The notes beneath the pieces are model-generated. The model made no database searches. It was not told where the DNA came from and saw only the letters and a list, made by a program, of their open reading frames with translations. Both the position numbers and the translations under genes were made by a program. Positions 1 to 10,779 of a DNA stretch of 64,000 bases are shown here, in pieces. The stretch lies in contig CM043958.1 in the NCBI GenBank assembly GCA_014529385.2, positions 147,900,385 to 147,964,384 of the forward strand. Reading direction: 5' to 3'. The stretch's first letter is position 1. Each line of letters begins with the position of its first letter. The DNA is from Adiantum capillus-veneris (taxonomy: Eukaryota > Streptophyta > Polypodiopsida > Polypodiales > Pteridaceae).

Positions 1-750
1 CAATGTAATCCGTCATTAGGAAAAGTTTGCACTCAAATTTGGGCCTTGTAAGAAATGCTATGTCATTGTAGAGAGAGAATGAAAAATTATTTTTCTTATT
101 TTTCATATGTTTTCCAAAATTTCGAATATCTCTTTCATTACAAGATATGTTTATTAAAAAAACCCTAAAAGTAATCCAATCATGATAGCACTTCACTATT
201 TGCAATGGCTAAAAATTCAATGCCGAATATTTCCTTCCATATAAGGTACATTTATGAAAAACCGAAAAGGTAATCCACTCATGATAGCACTTCATTGTTT
301 GCGATTGCTAAAAATTCAATAGCAGATATCTCAATATTCTACATTTTTTAAAACTAGGCTCTGCTTTCTGATCTTATTTTCTTTTCTCCATTGCCCTCAC
401 CTCCTTCTGCAACCAGTTTTGATTAGTCACGTCTCAATTGACGATTATAGATTCTCCACAAAGAACTTCTACGAGGAATTGTAGAGATATGCATCATATG
501 CACATAGAGCTCTCACGAGAGTATGAGCCCCTCCACTAGAAAAAAAAAACAAAACACCATTTTTGAAGCTTCAAAGGAGAACTAATTTAGATCACGAGGC
601 ATGAAAAATATGGACCTTTGGATGGACAAAAAAATGTATCCTAAGCATTTCATCACAAACTCCACTCCACCTTTCAAAGTTATATCTCTTTGGTGAACTA
701 TGTGGGATATAGCCACAATGCTGTAAAAAATGATGTTTAGCAACAACGCG

Positions 751-752
<2 letters not shown>
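1..752. other. AT-rich stretch with a diverged tandem duplication
   Basis: No gene is recognisable. Positions about 140-240 and 241-338 are two diverged copies of one roughly 99-bp unit; both carry the segment ATGATAGCACTTCA followed by a shared GCTAAAAATTCAAT. The rest is AT-rich and full of stops in all frames. Confidence 0.5.

Positions 753-837
<85 letters not shown>
753..837. repeat. (GA)n microsatellite
   Basis: An uninterrupted GA dinucleotide tract of about 85 bp. Open frames across it encode only alternating Ser-Leu or Arg-Glu and are not genes. Confidence 0.97.
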
Positions 838-841
<4 letters not shown>

Positions 842-3690
842 ATGCAATGTGTTCAACACGTTGAAGGTAGCAAAGAGACCATCAAGGAGCTTAGGAAACA
901 ACTTAGGGGAAAAAAACATTAGCGCTAGGTCTTCGACAAAGGGAAAGAAGACTATGGGACAACGAGGACTTGAAAGTTGGCACGGGAGGAATTATTAAGA
1001 AAGGAGCACAAGCCATCAAGTAAATCAGGTTTAAATTCATAATCTCTTAAACACGTCTCTTACTTTTGACATACATGCCCATAACTTTGCTTCACTCTGA
1101 CAAGGAAGTGGAGTGCAACACAACCACCTCCTCGACTCGTTACGGACTCATATTGAATTGAAAAAATGTTGTTGGCCTCTTGGATGACAAGCGCTATTGT
1201 AACATTGTTGCCAAACAGCTTGAAAACCTATTAAAGGAGAGCCAACTCCATGCACTGGATGTTTAGTCAGTTTCAGGTGAAGCCGATATATCCAATAAAG
1301 GATATGCTACCATTTGCAAGTACGTAGCCTCATTTGTAGTGCTATTCCACTAGGAAATGGTTTGGCTTTCTAACTTCTCCTACTCAAGTTTCTGCAAAAA
1401 AATGGTAAAAGAGATTCACATCAAGTACACCCCACTTTCAAACCCTTTCTCTATTCAAAAACTAAGATAGGAAGTGAATGAGGAGATGCTTCTAATTCAC
1501 ATTGAATCAATAAATAGAATGCCAAAAGCATAGGAACGGGTATATGATAAGTAAACCAATCCTTTTAATGATTTGATCGCCTTGGAGACATACATTGTGC
1601 AGTTGTTTGATGTTACTCCAAAAGAGTGCAACGATGTCCTAAAGTTTTTCATCAAGGTAGATAAGTGCAAGATTGTAAAAAAGTCGAAGGTTGAGCGAGT
1701 CACAATCACACTCATGAACAGATCCGTGGATGCAAGCATTGGAATGGATGATCCTAAAAACTTTAATGCACAATCTGCGCACACCATTTTTCTTCTTGAA
1801 ACATTCAAGATGAGATGACATTATGTTTCAGGGGAGCCAATGTTATGTTTAAGTTGTATGCTTTTGAATGTGCATTCCGAATAGCTTAAAACTATTCGTT
1901 TAGTTACCACCTGATAAATTTGATATGTTGAATTGGGTTTTTCATCAAACTAGCATCCCAAAAATGTTAAGCAAACAAAGAGATTGAACAAAATTGGAGG
2001 TGGAGGGCATGGGCTCCTATGCAATTGAATGGCACATGGTAAGACCTTGAAATACATGTACAACGTTTCCAAAGGAGCAACAAGGAAAAACCGTTGCTTG
2101 TATTGCATGGGAGGGGTTCACATCATGGACAAACCATATCGGAGAAGAGCATTGTGTAGGCATCTTCACAACCCCAACTTTTGACCATTTTGGATATCCT
2201 ACTATCCCGGGTACACATCTGCACAATGCATGCACTTTGTAGGATAACATAAAAACTAATGTTTGTTTACATCGGTTTTGCATGGACCACTCAAACTCTC
2301 CCTACAAAAGAAAGGGCAATATCAACCTTAGAGACAATGTTCTCAAAGATGCATTTGCACGGAGGACGTGTTAAGATAGAGCAGGATGAAAAGAGGTCTA
2401 CGAATGGCTGGGATGTTCCAAAGAAGTTGTCCATTGAGAAAGCCTGAATCTTTATATCAAAGCCTATGATTGGAAGACAATGTAAAATCCATAGTGCATA
2501 AGAGACACAAGCATTGAGATACAATAGGTGGAAAAAATTGCACAATGCTATAGTTGACCATGTAGACAATGGTGCATCTAGGACTCGCAAACAAGGCAAA
2601 GATATGGAAAAAATTGGCACAATATTCAAGTTTTGTGAATTGAACTCCTGGATTAATGCGGACTATATGAGTTTCCAAGCAGATGTGGAGACTTTCCAGG
2701 AGACATTCATCAGTGCCTAGACAAATCAACATATCACTCACTATACATGGTAATATAATTGGTTTGACAATATGCTAATTCTTTGAATTGTAAATATATT
2801 TTCTTGCAATGTTTGTGATTGCTTTGTGTACAACACATTATATGTAATCATATGCCTTGGCTCGCAAGGAAATATAGAAGCTTGGGTATTTGGTCCACAT
2901 AGGGTATGGATAAAATCCACTACCAAGCTCCTACTAGTTATTCTAGCTACACTTGACACAAAGTGGTGAAGACAAAGCCAATAGTTTAGAGGAGCTACAT
3001 CATGGATGTATCAAAAACTCATACATAGGTCACACCAAAAGGAACAAGTCAAAGACACTCAAATTGGCTATGTCGTGAGATTTATAGTCAAAAAATGGCA
3101 AAGAAAGGAGATATGGGAGTTATTCTCTACGAGAAGACCACATGAAAATTGGCGGCTATAGAAAGAATGCATGGGAAGGGTTTGGAAAACACTGTTACAA
3201 GTTGTCCCGTAACTCTCGGCTATAAGAAGATCCAAACACAAACCTTGATGTATCAAGAATGCTTGACTTAATTCATCTTTCCATAATGTGAATGATGGTT
3301 ACAATAAAATAAAATACTCTGTAAGATATTCAAACAAAATATGTCAAACTTTGATGCATAAAACAAATACATTTTGACTTCTTTTAGTCATCAAAAATTG
3401 TTACAAAGTACTCCAACCTCTTGGCCTTGTCCAAAGGGCCCCCTTCCTCATACCTTGGTCTCTTTGAGCAACGTGTGTGGCAAGTTCTTTGACCCTCTTG
3501 CATTTGCTGGTGAATTGAAGAATGACAAGTAAATTCCTGACTACTCTAAGTTGGAGAGGTTATAGCTTGTTGAGATCAAGCATGCTCCCCTTGCCATGGT
3601 CGCTATGCTCGCCCTACCATGTAGCACAACATGGGTCCATTCCATTTAGATCTCTGCTCGGGTTTTAGTTTGCTAAAAAAATCTTACTCG
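838..3690. other. unassigned sequence, possible decayed coding DNA
   Basis: No family is recognised. Short plus-strand open segments at 1573-1818, 2259-2447 and 2514-2720 have fairly ordinary amino-acid composition and could be relics of one decayed plus-strand gene or transposase, but they are separated by several stops and show no motif I can name. No clear structural signal was seen. Confidence 0.3.
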
Positions 3691-3694
3691 GGCT

Positions 3695-3928
3695 ATGGTA
3701 AGACTCCTTCCACCCAGGGTGAGTGGTAGGTGGCTCCGCCAGAGGGTGGAGTATTTGAGTCTCCCGAATCAATGCTTCATTTGCATACAGATGGGGCACT
3801 TAGCAAGGGCATGTCCTCACAAGAGACCTCAAATGTGCCACATGTTTAGTCCCCCAAGGATGATCAAGCTCATAAAAAAAGTACTCAAGACACAGTCTAG
3901 CACCTCCTCAGAGGCCATGACCAACTAG
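3695..3928 (+). pseudogene. LINE ORF1-like zinc-knuckle relic
   Basis: A 77-codon open segment holds one retroviral-type zinc knuckle, CFICIQMGHLARAC (Cx2Cx4Hx4C), preceded by a short segment ending near LSLPNQ. This arrangement (basic stretch, then a Leu-Pro before CFxC) is typical of the zinc-knuckle tail of plant LINE ORF1 or of the related DUF4283-type proteins, which bind nucleic acid. The frame ends soon after, and downstream there is only a Pro-rich low-complexity stretch and no reverse transcriptase that I can see. It is probably a fragment of a dead LINE; a host zinc-knuckle protein is the alternative. Confidence 0.45.
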
Positions 3929-4905
3929 TTGATGGATGATAGAAAGTGCACTACCACTGTCGATACGGAAGGGATTGCCATGCGGTCCCCCTAGTGGCCG
4001 CCCTCCAACAGCATTGGGTTTTGACAGGGAACCGATTCGAACCTTTACAACAAGATTCCCTTGAGGATCCCCCATCCACCTCAACTTTGCCACCACCAGC
4101 CCATCTTCCTTCTCCGGCTACCAACTCTTGTGCCCCACCTCCCCCACCTGCCCCCCTCCCCCCTGCCTCCTCCCGCTCTCCCCTGCTGGGCCCTCAACTT
4201 CATCACCCAAACCATCGTGCACTCCTCCTTTAACAAAGGGGACACAACACTCATCTACAACTCGACACTCTCTTGGTAGTGCTTTTTTTATGAGCTGAAT
4301 GGCTAGAGAGGGACAACCCTACTTGAGGATGCCACTTCTAGTATATGTCTCTCCTTTTGCGTTAGTGCATGGTGGGCTGACCAGTTTCAACATTGGCCGA
4401 CGGTGGGATTTCTTTGACTACAGCTTCACCCAATTCCTCGCCAATCCTTCTTTCAACCTTAAGGTAGCTTGTTTTTTAGTACACATTCCCTTTTTAGCTG
4501 CCAGAGGCACCGATACTTTGAATCCAACGATAGGATTTTTCTTTCCATTGTGTGGGTGGGATCGCACAGAGTGGACTGTGCACACAGTCCTTGGCTAGGT
4601 TTAGGTAGCTGCTTAAGAGTTCTCACACCACACAGGGGACTGGGGGGGTAACATATTTGATTCAGACACCTTGGCCACTAGCCAAGTTTAGTGTTACACC
4701 ACTGAATGGTCCACAAAGATTCCCACGATCCCTGGTAGTTGTATCTTTTCCAAGTTGGAGGGGACCAAAGCCATCATCACTGGGAAGCGATCCGTCAAGC
4801 CATTGGAGGGGGTGAAGGAGAGGGAGGTACAGGACTTCAAGGAAGAAGTTGCCGATGAAGAGGATAGACATAGGGTGGCATTGTGTAGAGAAGAGACGGA
4901 TGAAG
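3929..4905. other. Pro/Ser-rich low-complexity region after the zinc knuckle
   Basis: Positions 4060-4200 are C-rich (CCACCT, CCCCTCC) and read as proline-rich peptide in more than one plus-strand frame. The open segment at 4299-4598 has no motif I recognise. It could be the continuation of the LINE ORF1 relic upstream; the sequence does not decide this. Confidence 0.3.
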
Positions 4906-5018
4906 AGCTTGCTACAATGGCCACCATAGCTACAAGCAGAAACGAGCTTGCCAACTAGCTACACACTTAAGCGAGCTTGCTAACTAGCTTTCCTCACTCT
5001 TTGACCTATGAGTAAATG

Positions 5019-5062
<44 letters not shown>

Positions 5063-5190
5063 ACTAGCTTGCTACAATGGCCACCATAGCTACAAGCAGA
5101 AGCGAGCTTTCCAACTAGCTACACACTTAAGCGAGCTTGCTAACTAGCTTTCCTCACTCTTTGACCTGTAAGCAAATGCCTCTTTCTCTC
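4906..5190. repeat. 160-bp tandem duplication around a (CT)n tract
   Basis: Segments 4906-5030 and 5066-5190 are near-identical direct copies offset by 160 bp; differences include AAACGAGC/AAGCGAGC and CCTATGAGTA/CCTGTAAGCA. A (CT)n tract (5021-5060) separates the copies, and the second copy has only a short CT-rich remnant at the matching place. Confidence 0.9.
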
Positions 5191-6056
5191 TTTGGATTCG
5201 AACTCAGACAAGCAAGTTGGACAATTGACAAATCAAATAACTTCATAGAGTAAGGCTTTCCAAAAGGTATGGAAAGATATAAGATAGACTTAAGTTTTGT
5301 TAAAACATCTTAGAGGCAATACATGTGCTATCAATAGAAGAGTTGCTTCTCTTGCACTAAACAAAAGAGTTTATTTTCTCTATCTAATCTCCATGATTCT
5401 TTGACGATGCAAAATCACGGGCTTAAGATGAGGAAACATCTCCGCAACTCGAAAAGAATCCACAAAAAACACAACCTTTGCAGGTAGGCAAACGCCCATA
5501 ATAACAGACAAGTGAATGGTTTCTTTAGAAGAAGACTTACAGGGCTTTCTCACGGCCGGTGAGTTTGTTAACTCACCAAAAAAATTGAATTGCGCTTTCT
5601 CACTCAGCCTATAAGTAGTTAGGGATAGTTTATTTTCTAATTTAAACTCTAGAAATGTCTATACTTTTCCAAACTATGCAAACTTTTGCGTATTTGCAAA
5701 AGTTTGTGGAATGAATCCTCTCCTCCTTTATTCTCTCCTTATACCTTTTTATGGAGAGTGTGGGTTATGAAACCCACCGTGTGGAGACCCTCTTAGTTGA
5801 TTGCTGCAAAAAGCTGTTGCACAAACTTTCTGGGTAAGAGCTTCTAGACACCGTGATGTTTCAACATCAATGAGACTAGCTCGCGCGCCCCGGCTATCGG
5901 CAGGCCTCGCTCGCTCTTACCACCTCACTCTGTATGTGTTTGTGTGTGTGTGCATCTTTATACATTTCTCCATGACACAAACACGATTGACACTCACACG
6001 ATCGGCACTTTCTATCTTTGGCCCCTTTAAACTACTCCTGGTATATTTAACCCCTT

Positions 6057-6060
<4 letters not shown>
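5191..6060. other. no gene seen; short GT-rich stretch
   Basis: AT-rich sequence with no supported coding region. A short TGTGTGTG run lies at about 5937-5952. The open frame at 5801-6139 ends inside the GA tract and has no recognisable domain. Confidence 0.4.

Positions 6061-6132
<72 letters not shown>
6061..6132. repeat. (GA)n microsatellite
   Basis: Perfect AG/GA dinucleotide tract of about 72 bp. Confidence 0.97.
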
Positions 6133-6138
<6 letters not shown>

Positions 6139-6271
6139 AAATCACATGACTAAAGAGACATATTTCAAAGAAAAAAACAGTTTACATTATTGCCAAAACG
6201 ACTCAAGAACATATCTGCATAGCACTCTGAGTCGTGCTATTTTAACAAGATCAAGATATTGCGATGGAGCT

Positions 6272-6574
6272 CTACAAAATTCTCTTAAATCTATTTTTTT
6301 TCCAGCTCAAGTAAATCTTGTAATGACAAATCAACCCAAGCTCTTGCTTTGAGAGCATGAGCCTAATGCTGGGAAAGAAATAGGGATCAAGCAACTTGAT
6401 GTAAATTGTGACCAACTCTTCATCTACAAATGACCCCCAAACAGTGTAGTTTTTCTCAATCACTTCCCATGCCCATAGCCATCCATGTTCAGTACGTAAA
6501 ATTTTTTCTTCAAAGGCATCAACAATAAGATTTTTTACACTTGGAAAATATTTACAATTTCGTGGGCGCTGCAA
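6272..6574 (-). CDS. exon-like segment, unknown protein
   Basis: A minus-strand open segment begins just after a good splice acceptor (pyrimidine-rich, ending TTCTTGCAG at about 6569-6577) and has ordinary protein composition, including HGWLWAWEVIEKNY and SFVDEELVTIYIKLLDPYFF. I do not recognise the family. It lies in line with other minus-strand exon-like segments at 6779-7045, 7940-8080, 8540-8800 and 8993-9050, all downstream of a Helitron helicase on the same strand. They could be exons of one host gene or a gene fragment carried by the Helitron. The 3' boundary is uncertain. Confidence 0.35.
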   Translation of the reverse strand: MQRPRNCKYFPSVKNLIVDAFEEKILRTEHGWLWAWEVIEKNYTVWGSFVDEELVTIYIKLLDPYFFPSIRLMLSKQELGLICHYKIYLSWKKNRFKRIL

Positions 6575-6605
6575 GAAAAGAAGACAACATTAGTACTCAA
6601 AGATT

Positions 6606-6610
<5 letters not shown>

Positions 6611-6644
<34 letters not shown>
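6611..6644. repeat. (GA)n microsatellite
   Basis: GA dinucleotide tract of about 34 bp. Confidence 0.95.
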
Positions 6645-6648
<4 letters not shown>

Positions 6649-6778
6649 CAACATGGCCACTTAAACACTTCAAAAAAGTATAAGCGCAATACGAACACTT
6701 CAATTACTAATTGTCATGCCAAAAAGTGTCAAGAGGTTCATTAGGTTAAAGTCTTTACAACAACCTTAAAATTTTTTT

Positions 6779-7045
6779 TTACGACTCATATTCTACTCTA
6801 TAATTGGACGGTTGAGGATCGCTCCAATATACTGCATTGATAAACTTCACAATCAATTTTAAAATTTCAAACTCTTCATCCGAAATGTAAGATTTGTGAT
6901 TGTGATATATCTTTCGCAACTGAATATCACAACCACAAACATTGACATAATAAATATCAATCATATGTAGTTCTTGTAGGACTCTCATCAATTTTATTTC
7001 GCTCAATATTTGTGACACTTTGCATAGTGAAATGCTTAACCACAA
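6779..7045 (-). CDS. exon-like segment, unknown protein
   Basis: Minus-strand open segment with ordinary composition; its last part contains DEEFEILKLIVKFINAVYW and ends in a stop at 6779. No family is recognised. The 5' part overlaps less protein-like sequence, so the real exon, if any, is probably shorter than the open frame. Grouped with the other minus-strand exon-like blocks between 6.3 and 9.05 kb. Confidence 0.3.
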   Translation of the reverse strand: MWLSISLCKVSQILSEIKLMRVLQELHMIDIYYVNVCGCDIQLRKIYHNHKSYISDEEFEILKLIVKFINAVYWSDPQPSNYRVEYES

Positions 7046-7063
7046 TTTCTATACCACCCATCA

Positions 7064-7353
7064 GCATACGAATACACCCAATGATGCCACCAACACCATG
7101 TACCATATCCTTGACAAATGTACTCTTCCTTAACTTTCAAATATATAATCATCCTTGTATGTATTGGGAGAATAGCCAATACATCATGACCCATGTTAAC
7201 CTACATTAGCATATGAATACACCCAATGATGCCACCAACACCATGTACCATATCCTTGACAAATGTACTCTTCCTTAACTTTCAAATATATAATCATCCT
7301 TATATGTATTGGGAGAATAGCCAATACATCATGACCCATGTTAACCTACATTA
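7064..7353. repeat. 145-bp perfect-length tandem duplication
   Basis: Copies 7064-7208 and 7209-7353 are head-to-tail with no spacer and differ at only about two bases (CATACG/CATATG and CCTTGT/CCTTAT). No coding role is visible. A (CT)n tract follows 15 bp later. Confidence 0.95.
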
Positions 7354-7364
7354 GCAATTCGCAA

Positions 7365-7368
<4 letters not shown>

Positions 7369-7435
<67 letters not shown>
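7369..7435. repeat. (CT)n microsatellite
   Basis: CT dinucleotide tract of about 67 bp directly after the 145-bp duplication. Confidence 0.97.
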
Positions 7436-7439
<4 letters not shown>

Positions 7440-7935
7440 ACCTATGTAGTAGATAAAAACCGACTTCAATAAGCCAACAGTAACTAAAAAAATATGGTAC
7501 CTAGAATGCATAAACAATGGATCAAAGTGTTCGATCATCTAGAGAAGTTGAGCCTACGACACACTCTACTTGGAACTCTCAAGATCCAAGGTCCAACACG
7601 TCGAACACTACGACCGAGGCATCGAGGTGATTCACCCAAAGAATAGATTCTAAACATCCATTCATTCACTCCATAGGGACCGTATGAAAAGTTGCAATTG
7701 AGAGGGCGTTGCATACCTAACTCTCGTATAGTGATTCACATATCATCTATATCAAACTCTATGTGATAATAACCTACAACACTTTTAAAATATCGTGCTT
7801 CATATAATGCCAAGATAGAATGTATGCAATAATATTGAAGGCTGTAATGAAAATAACAACCAACCATTCAGACATAAAAAGTAACAACACATTTAACATC
7901 ATATGGATTCAAGTTCAAGCTATACGCACTGAAGG
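7436..7935. other. no gene seen
   Basis: No open frame of interest, repeat or RNA gene is visible on either strand here. If the flanking minus-strand exon-like blocks form one gene, this would be an intron. Confidence 0.4.
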
Positions 7936-7939
7936 ATCT

Positions 7940-8080
7940 CAAAATCCTCGACAATACGAACAATATCCTCAGCATGTGCAGAACCCCTCCACAATGGAGG
8001 ATCTAGAAAAAATGTTACACGTGTAAAATACAAAATAAAGGCCAAAAAGTTCTCATTCATGGTAAATATAAGTAACAAAG
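7940..8080 (-). CDS. exon-like segment with a PPLWRG motif
   Basis: Read on the minus strand, a TTTTTTCTAG acceptor is followed by coding-like sequence containing PPLWRGSAHAEDIVRIVEDF. A similar PPxWRG motif, PPQWRGRVPAMF, occurs at about 8860-8905 in the same orientation, so the two blocks may encode related parts of one protein. The family is unknown to me. The limits are approximate. Confidence 0.35.
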
Positions 8081-8284
8081 ATAAGATTTTACATTTACAT
8101 ACCTCTAATATAAGTAGGTACATCATTGAGGGTGTACAAAACCATGATGTATTGTGCCATTCTTTATCTGCTCTAACAGCACAGATTTGGAAGTTTAAGA
8201 GGAGAAAATATGAAATAGAATAAAGAAGACTTTCACGATCATACCGTAGAGAATCATGTCCTTCTTTCTTTTGTTTTAGTGAAG

Positions 8285-8289
<5 letters not shown>

Positions 8290-8356
<67 letters not shown>
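8290..8356. repeat. (GA)n microsatellite
   Basis: GA dinucleotide tract of about 67 bp lying between exon-like blocks. Confidence 0.97.
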
Positions 8357-8359
<3 letters not shown>

Positions 8360-8536
8360 TGAAAGCAATTCAAAAGACTTTGAAATTTCATAACTTCACA
8401 AAGAGACAATACAAAATAGTTATTCAAAGTGTAGCCTTCAAGAGACCACATTAGGGATTCTATAATTCCAAGGACCTATGTTGTATACATTTTGCAAGAT
8501 ACGGGGTGGTGTTTCAACTTGAGTAAATATCCTCAA

Positions 8537-8851
8537 TCAATATGGTGTAGTGCGGTCTCCAACAACTCCCACCTGTTGTGCATTGACTGGCCTCTCGTCA
8601 CTCACAAACCAAATATTAACTTGAATTTGACGATGCTCGTGGTTCGAAGAAAATGCAACATGGTAGTATCCAAGAACTTCCATGGACATATCTCTACCTA
8701 AGTATAGCATTTCATAAACACCTACAATGATAAAACCTCGATGGGAGTGATCTCTACAAAGGCATCCATGAATTATGTAGAGCAATAAAAGCTTAAAACT
8801 ACAAATATACCATATATAAAAACTCTTACAATATAATACGAGTTTGATCAA
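8537..8851 (-). CDS. exon-like segment, unknown protein
   Basis: The minus-strand open frame contains a protein-like core (GFIIVGVYEMLYLGRDM, then GYYHVAFSSNHEHRQIQVN and IWFVSDERPVNAQQ). The core is followed by a GT that could serve as a donor after NAQQ. The first third of the frame is less convincing and may be intron. No domain is recognised. Neighbouring blocks with splice-like borders lie on both sides. Confidence 0.35.
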   Translation of the reverse strand: MIKLVLYCKSFYIWYICSFKLLLLYIIHGCLCRDHSHRGFIIVGVYEMLYLGRDMSMEVLGYYHVAFSSNHEHRQIQVNIWFVSDERPVNAQQVGVVGDRTTPY

Positions 8852-8992
8852 ATAAGATCACCAAAAACATAGCAGGAACTCTTCCCCTCCATTGCGGTGG
8901 AACTTCAACAGAGTAAGTCAATGTATAAGCCAATCTTCTCAAGAAAATAATAGGTCAAGTTGATAAACTAATTTAAAAAAGAAGATAAATAC

Positions 8993-9050
8993 CTCGAATG
9001 AATTCAGTGATGTGACCCACTACATAGGAGGCACTGCGTCGAGGATCCAT
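8993..9050 (-). CDS. short exon-like segment (58 bp)
   Basis: On the minus strand a TTGCCCACAG acceptor precedes MDPRRSASYVVGHITEFIR, and the open segment ends at a donor-like GAG|GTATTTAT. Both borders fit GT-AG rules, which is the best structural support for a spliced gene in this cluster. The ATG at the start could also be a true start codon. Function unknown. It begins about 100 bp downstream of the Helitron helicase stop. Confidence 0.35.
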
Positions 9051-9147
9051 CTGTGGGCAATACTTTGATCTAAGAGATATGAACAAAATTTAACATCAAG
9101 TGTGTCTGACTTTAAGTGAGAGCCACGATGTCAATTTGAACTTATTG

Positions 9148-10764
9148 TTATGAGCGCGCTAGTTGTAATACTTCCTTGAATACAATGTTTGGAGTGTAGT
9201 AACACTCCACTTGAGTGTTTTCAGTATTGACAACAATCCTCATAGAAGCTGCACTTGGTACACGTGACATTGCAACATACAACTGTCCATGAGAGAAGAT
9301 TGATGATGCAAGATATAGACCAAGAATTCCAAGTGTTTGCCCTTGTGCTTTGTTGACAGTCATCCCAAAAGCAAGACTGATTGGAAACTGACAACGCTTC
9401 ATTTGAAATGGAAGCCCCTGATGGCTTCCAAAATAATAAAGTCAATCCTTGGAAGAAAAACTCTCTCCCACAATATTTGATCATGTAACTATCTCTGCCT
9501 CAATTACCTTATGATGAAATTGCTTGCATATCAATCTAGTTCCGTTGCATAATCCACGTCTTGGATCCAAATTTCGTAGTAACATGATAGGAGCATTTTC
9601 TTTCAAGACTAAAGCATGAGGTGGAAAACCACCACCAAGAGTAAGGCTATTCAGATATTCAATTGTGTACAAATGTGTGTTTTCCTCTGACATACAAATT
9701 GAATCTGCACTCAGATACTCTTTGCAATCTCCATGCATTCTTTGTAATGCATAGTCATTAATTAAATCCACCTCTTTATTCCGTGGAGCAAGTATTGCTC
9801 GATCTCTGAAAAAACTTGCATGATCTTGCAAATGACACAAATCTCCATATATAAAGCTTAGAAGATCTACCAAACTATTTCTTGGAAGCATCATGTGTGA
9901 AGGTATTTTGACTCTGTCTAAGTCTCCTCCATCATCCATAACCCCATTGCCAATATCAAGCACCCAACAGGAAAAACTTTGTTGAAGTGAATTTGAACCG
10001 CAATCAACTATACACATATTTTTGGTAAGCCTCAGTATCTTTGTATATTTCCATATGTGAGAATGACACAACGAAGCATTTACAATATCTGTATGACTAC
10101 CTTTTGGTACAACAGGTAGTATTTGTCAAAAGTCACCTCCAAGCAAAATGACTTTTCCACCAAACAAAGTATCTCGCTGCATATTATCTCTTAAAGTTCT
10201 GTCCACTACTTCAAATGCATAGCGATGTGTCATGAGAGCTTCACCCCATATAAGTAAAGCTGCATTCTTTAGAAGTTCTGCAAGTTGATTTACCTTTATA
10301 TTGCAAGTTGCTTCAGAGTGAAGCTCCAAAGGTATCTTAAACCTAGAATGAGCAGTTCTTCCATTGCTCAAAATCAAAGCTGCAATACCCGAGGATGCAC
10401 ATGCAAGAGCAACTCTACAACTTCCTCGCACTCGTGAAAGAAGTGCATTATATAAGTAGGTTTTTCCTGAGCCACCAAGACCATCTAGGAAAAATACCTT
10501 CCCTGAATATGTGTCAACCGCTTGTAGCACTTGGTGATAAGCATCTCGTTGATCCTCATTTAAGGAAGTCTCCATACTATCTACTATACTACATTGTTCA
10601 TCAACATTGAACATTGTTTCTTCAGCCATATCACCATTTTCACTTAAGGATACCAATGTTGAGTCTATTGCAGGCAACATATATTCACAAAGCCTCTTGC
10701 CATGTTGTTGCAAAAAGCATTCTATATGAAGCAAAGCTTGATTTTTTTCCATATCAAATCGCAC
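9148..10764 (-). pseudogene. Helitron Pif1-like helicase region, broken
   Basis: Superfamily 1B helicase domain of the Helitron, which would unwind DNA during transposition. Visible in order: Walker A GLGGSGKTYLYNALL, the HSRFKIPL segment, a Walker B-like LLIWGEALM in which the usual Asp of WDEA is Gly, the GGDF segment, and near the end MTVNKAQGQT and QLYVAMSRV (motifs V/VI). The open pieces 10,126-10,764, 9,481-10,071 and 9,148-9,402 share one frame. They are separated by TGA stops at 10,126 (where GGDFR is expected), 9,481 and about 9,441. With the Walker B change and the stops, this cannot be an active helicase. Confidence 0.92.
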
Positions 10765-10779
10765 ACTTGCATCTCAAAT

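Noticed and set aside
592-919. Ser-Leu repeat open frames across the GA tract
   Set aside because: They come only from the dinucleotide repeat; no start context, domain or continuation supports a gene. The same holds at the other GA/CT tracts.
4061-4279. Proline-rich open frames
   Set aside because: C-rich low-complexity DNA gives proline-rich peptide in several frames; no domain is visible.
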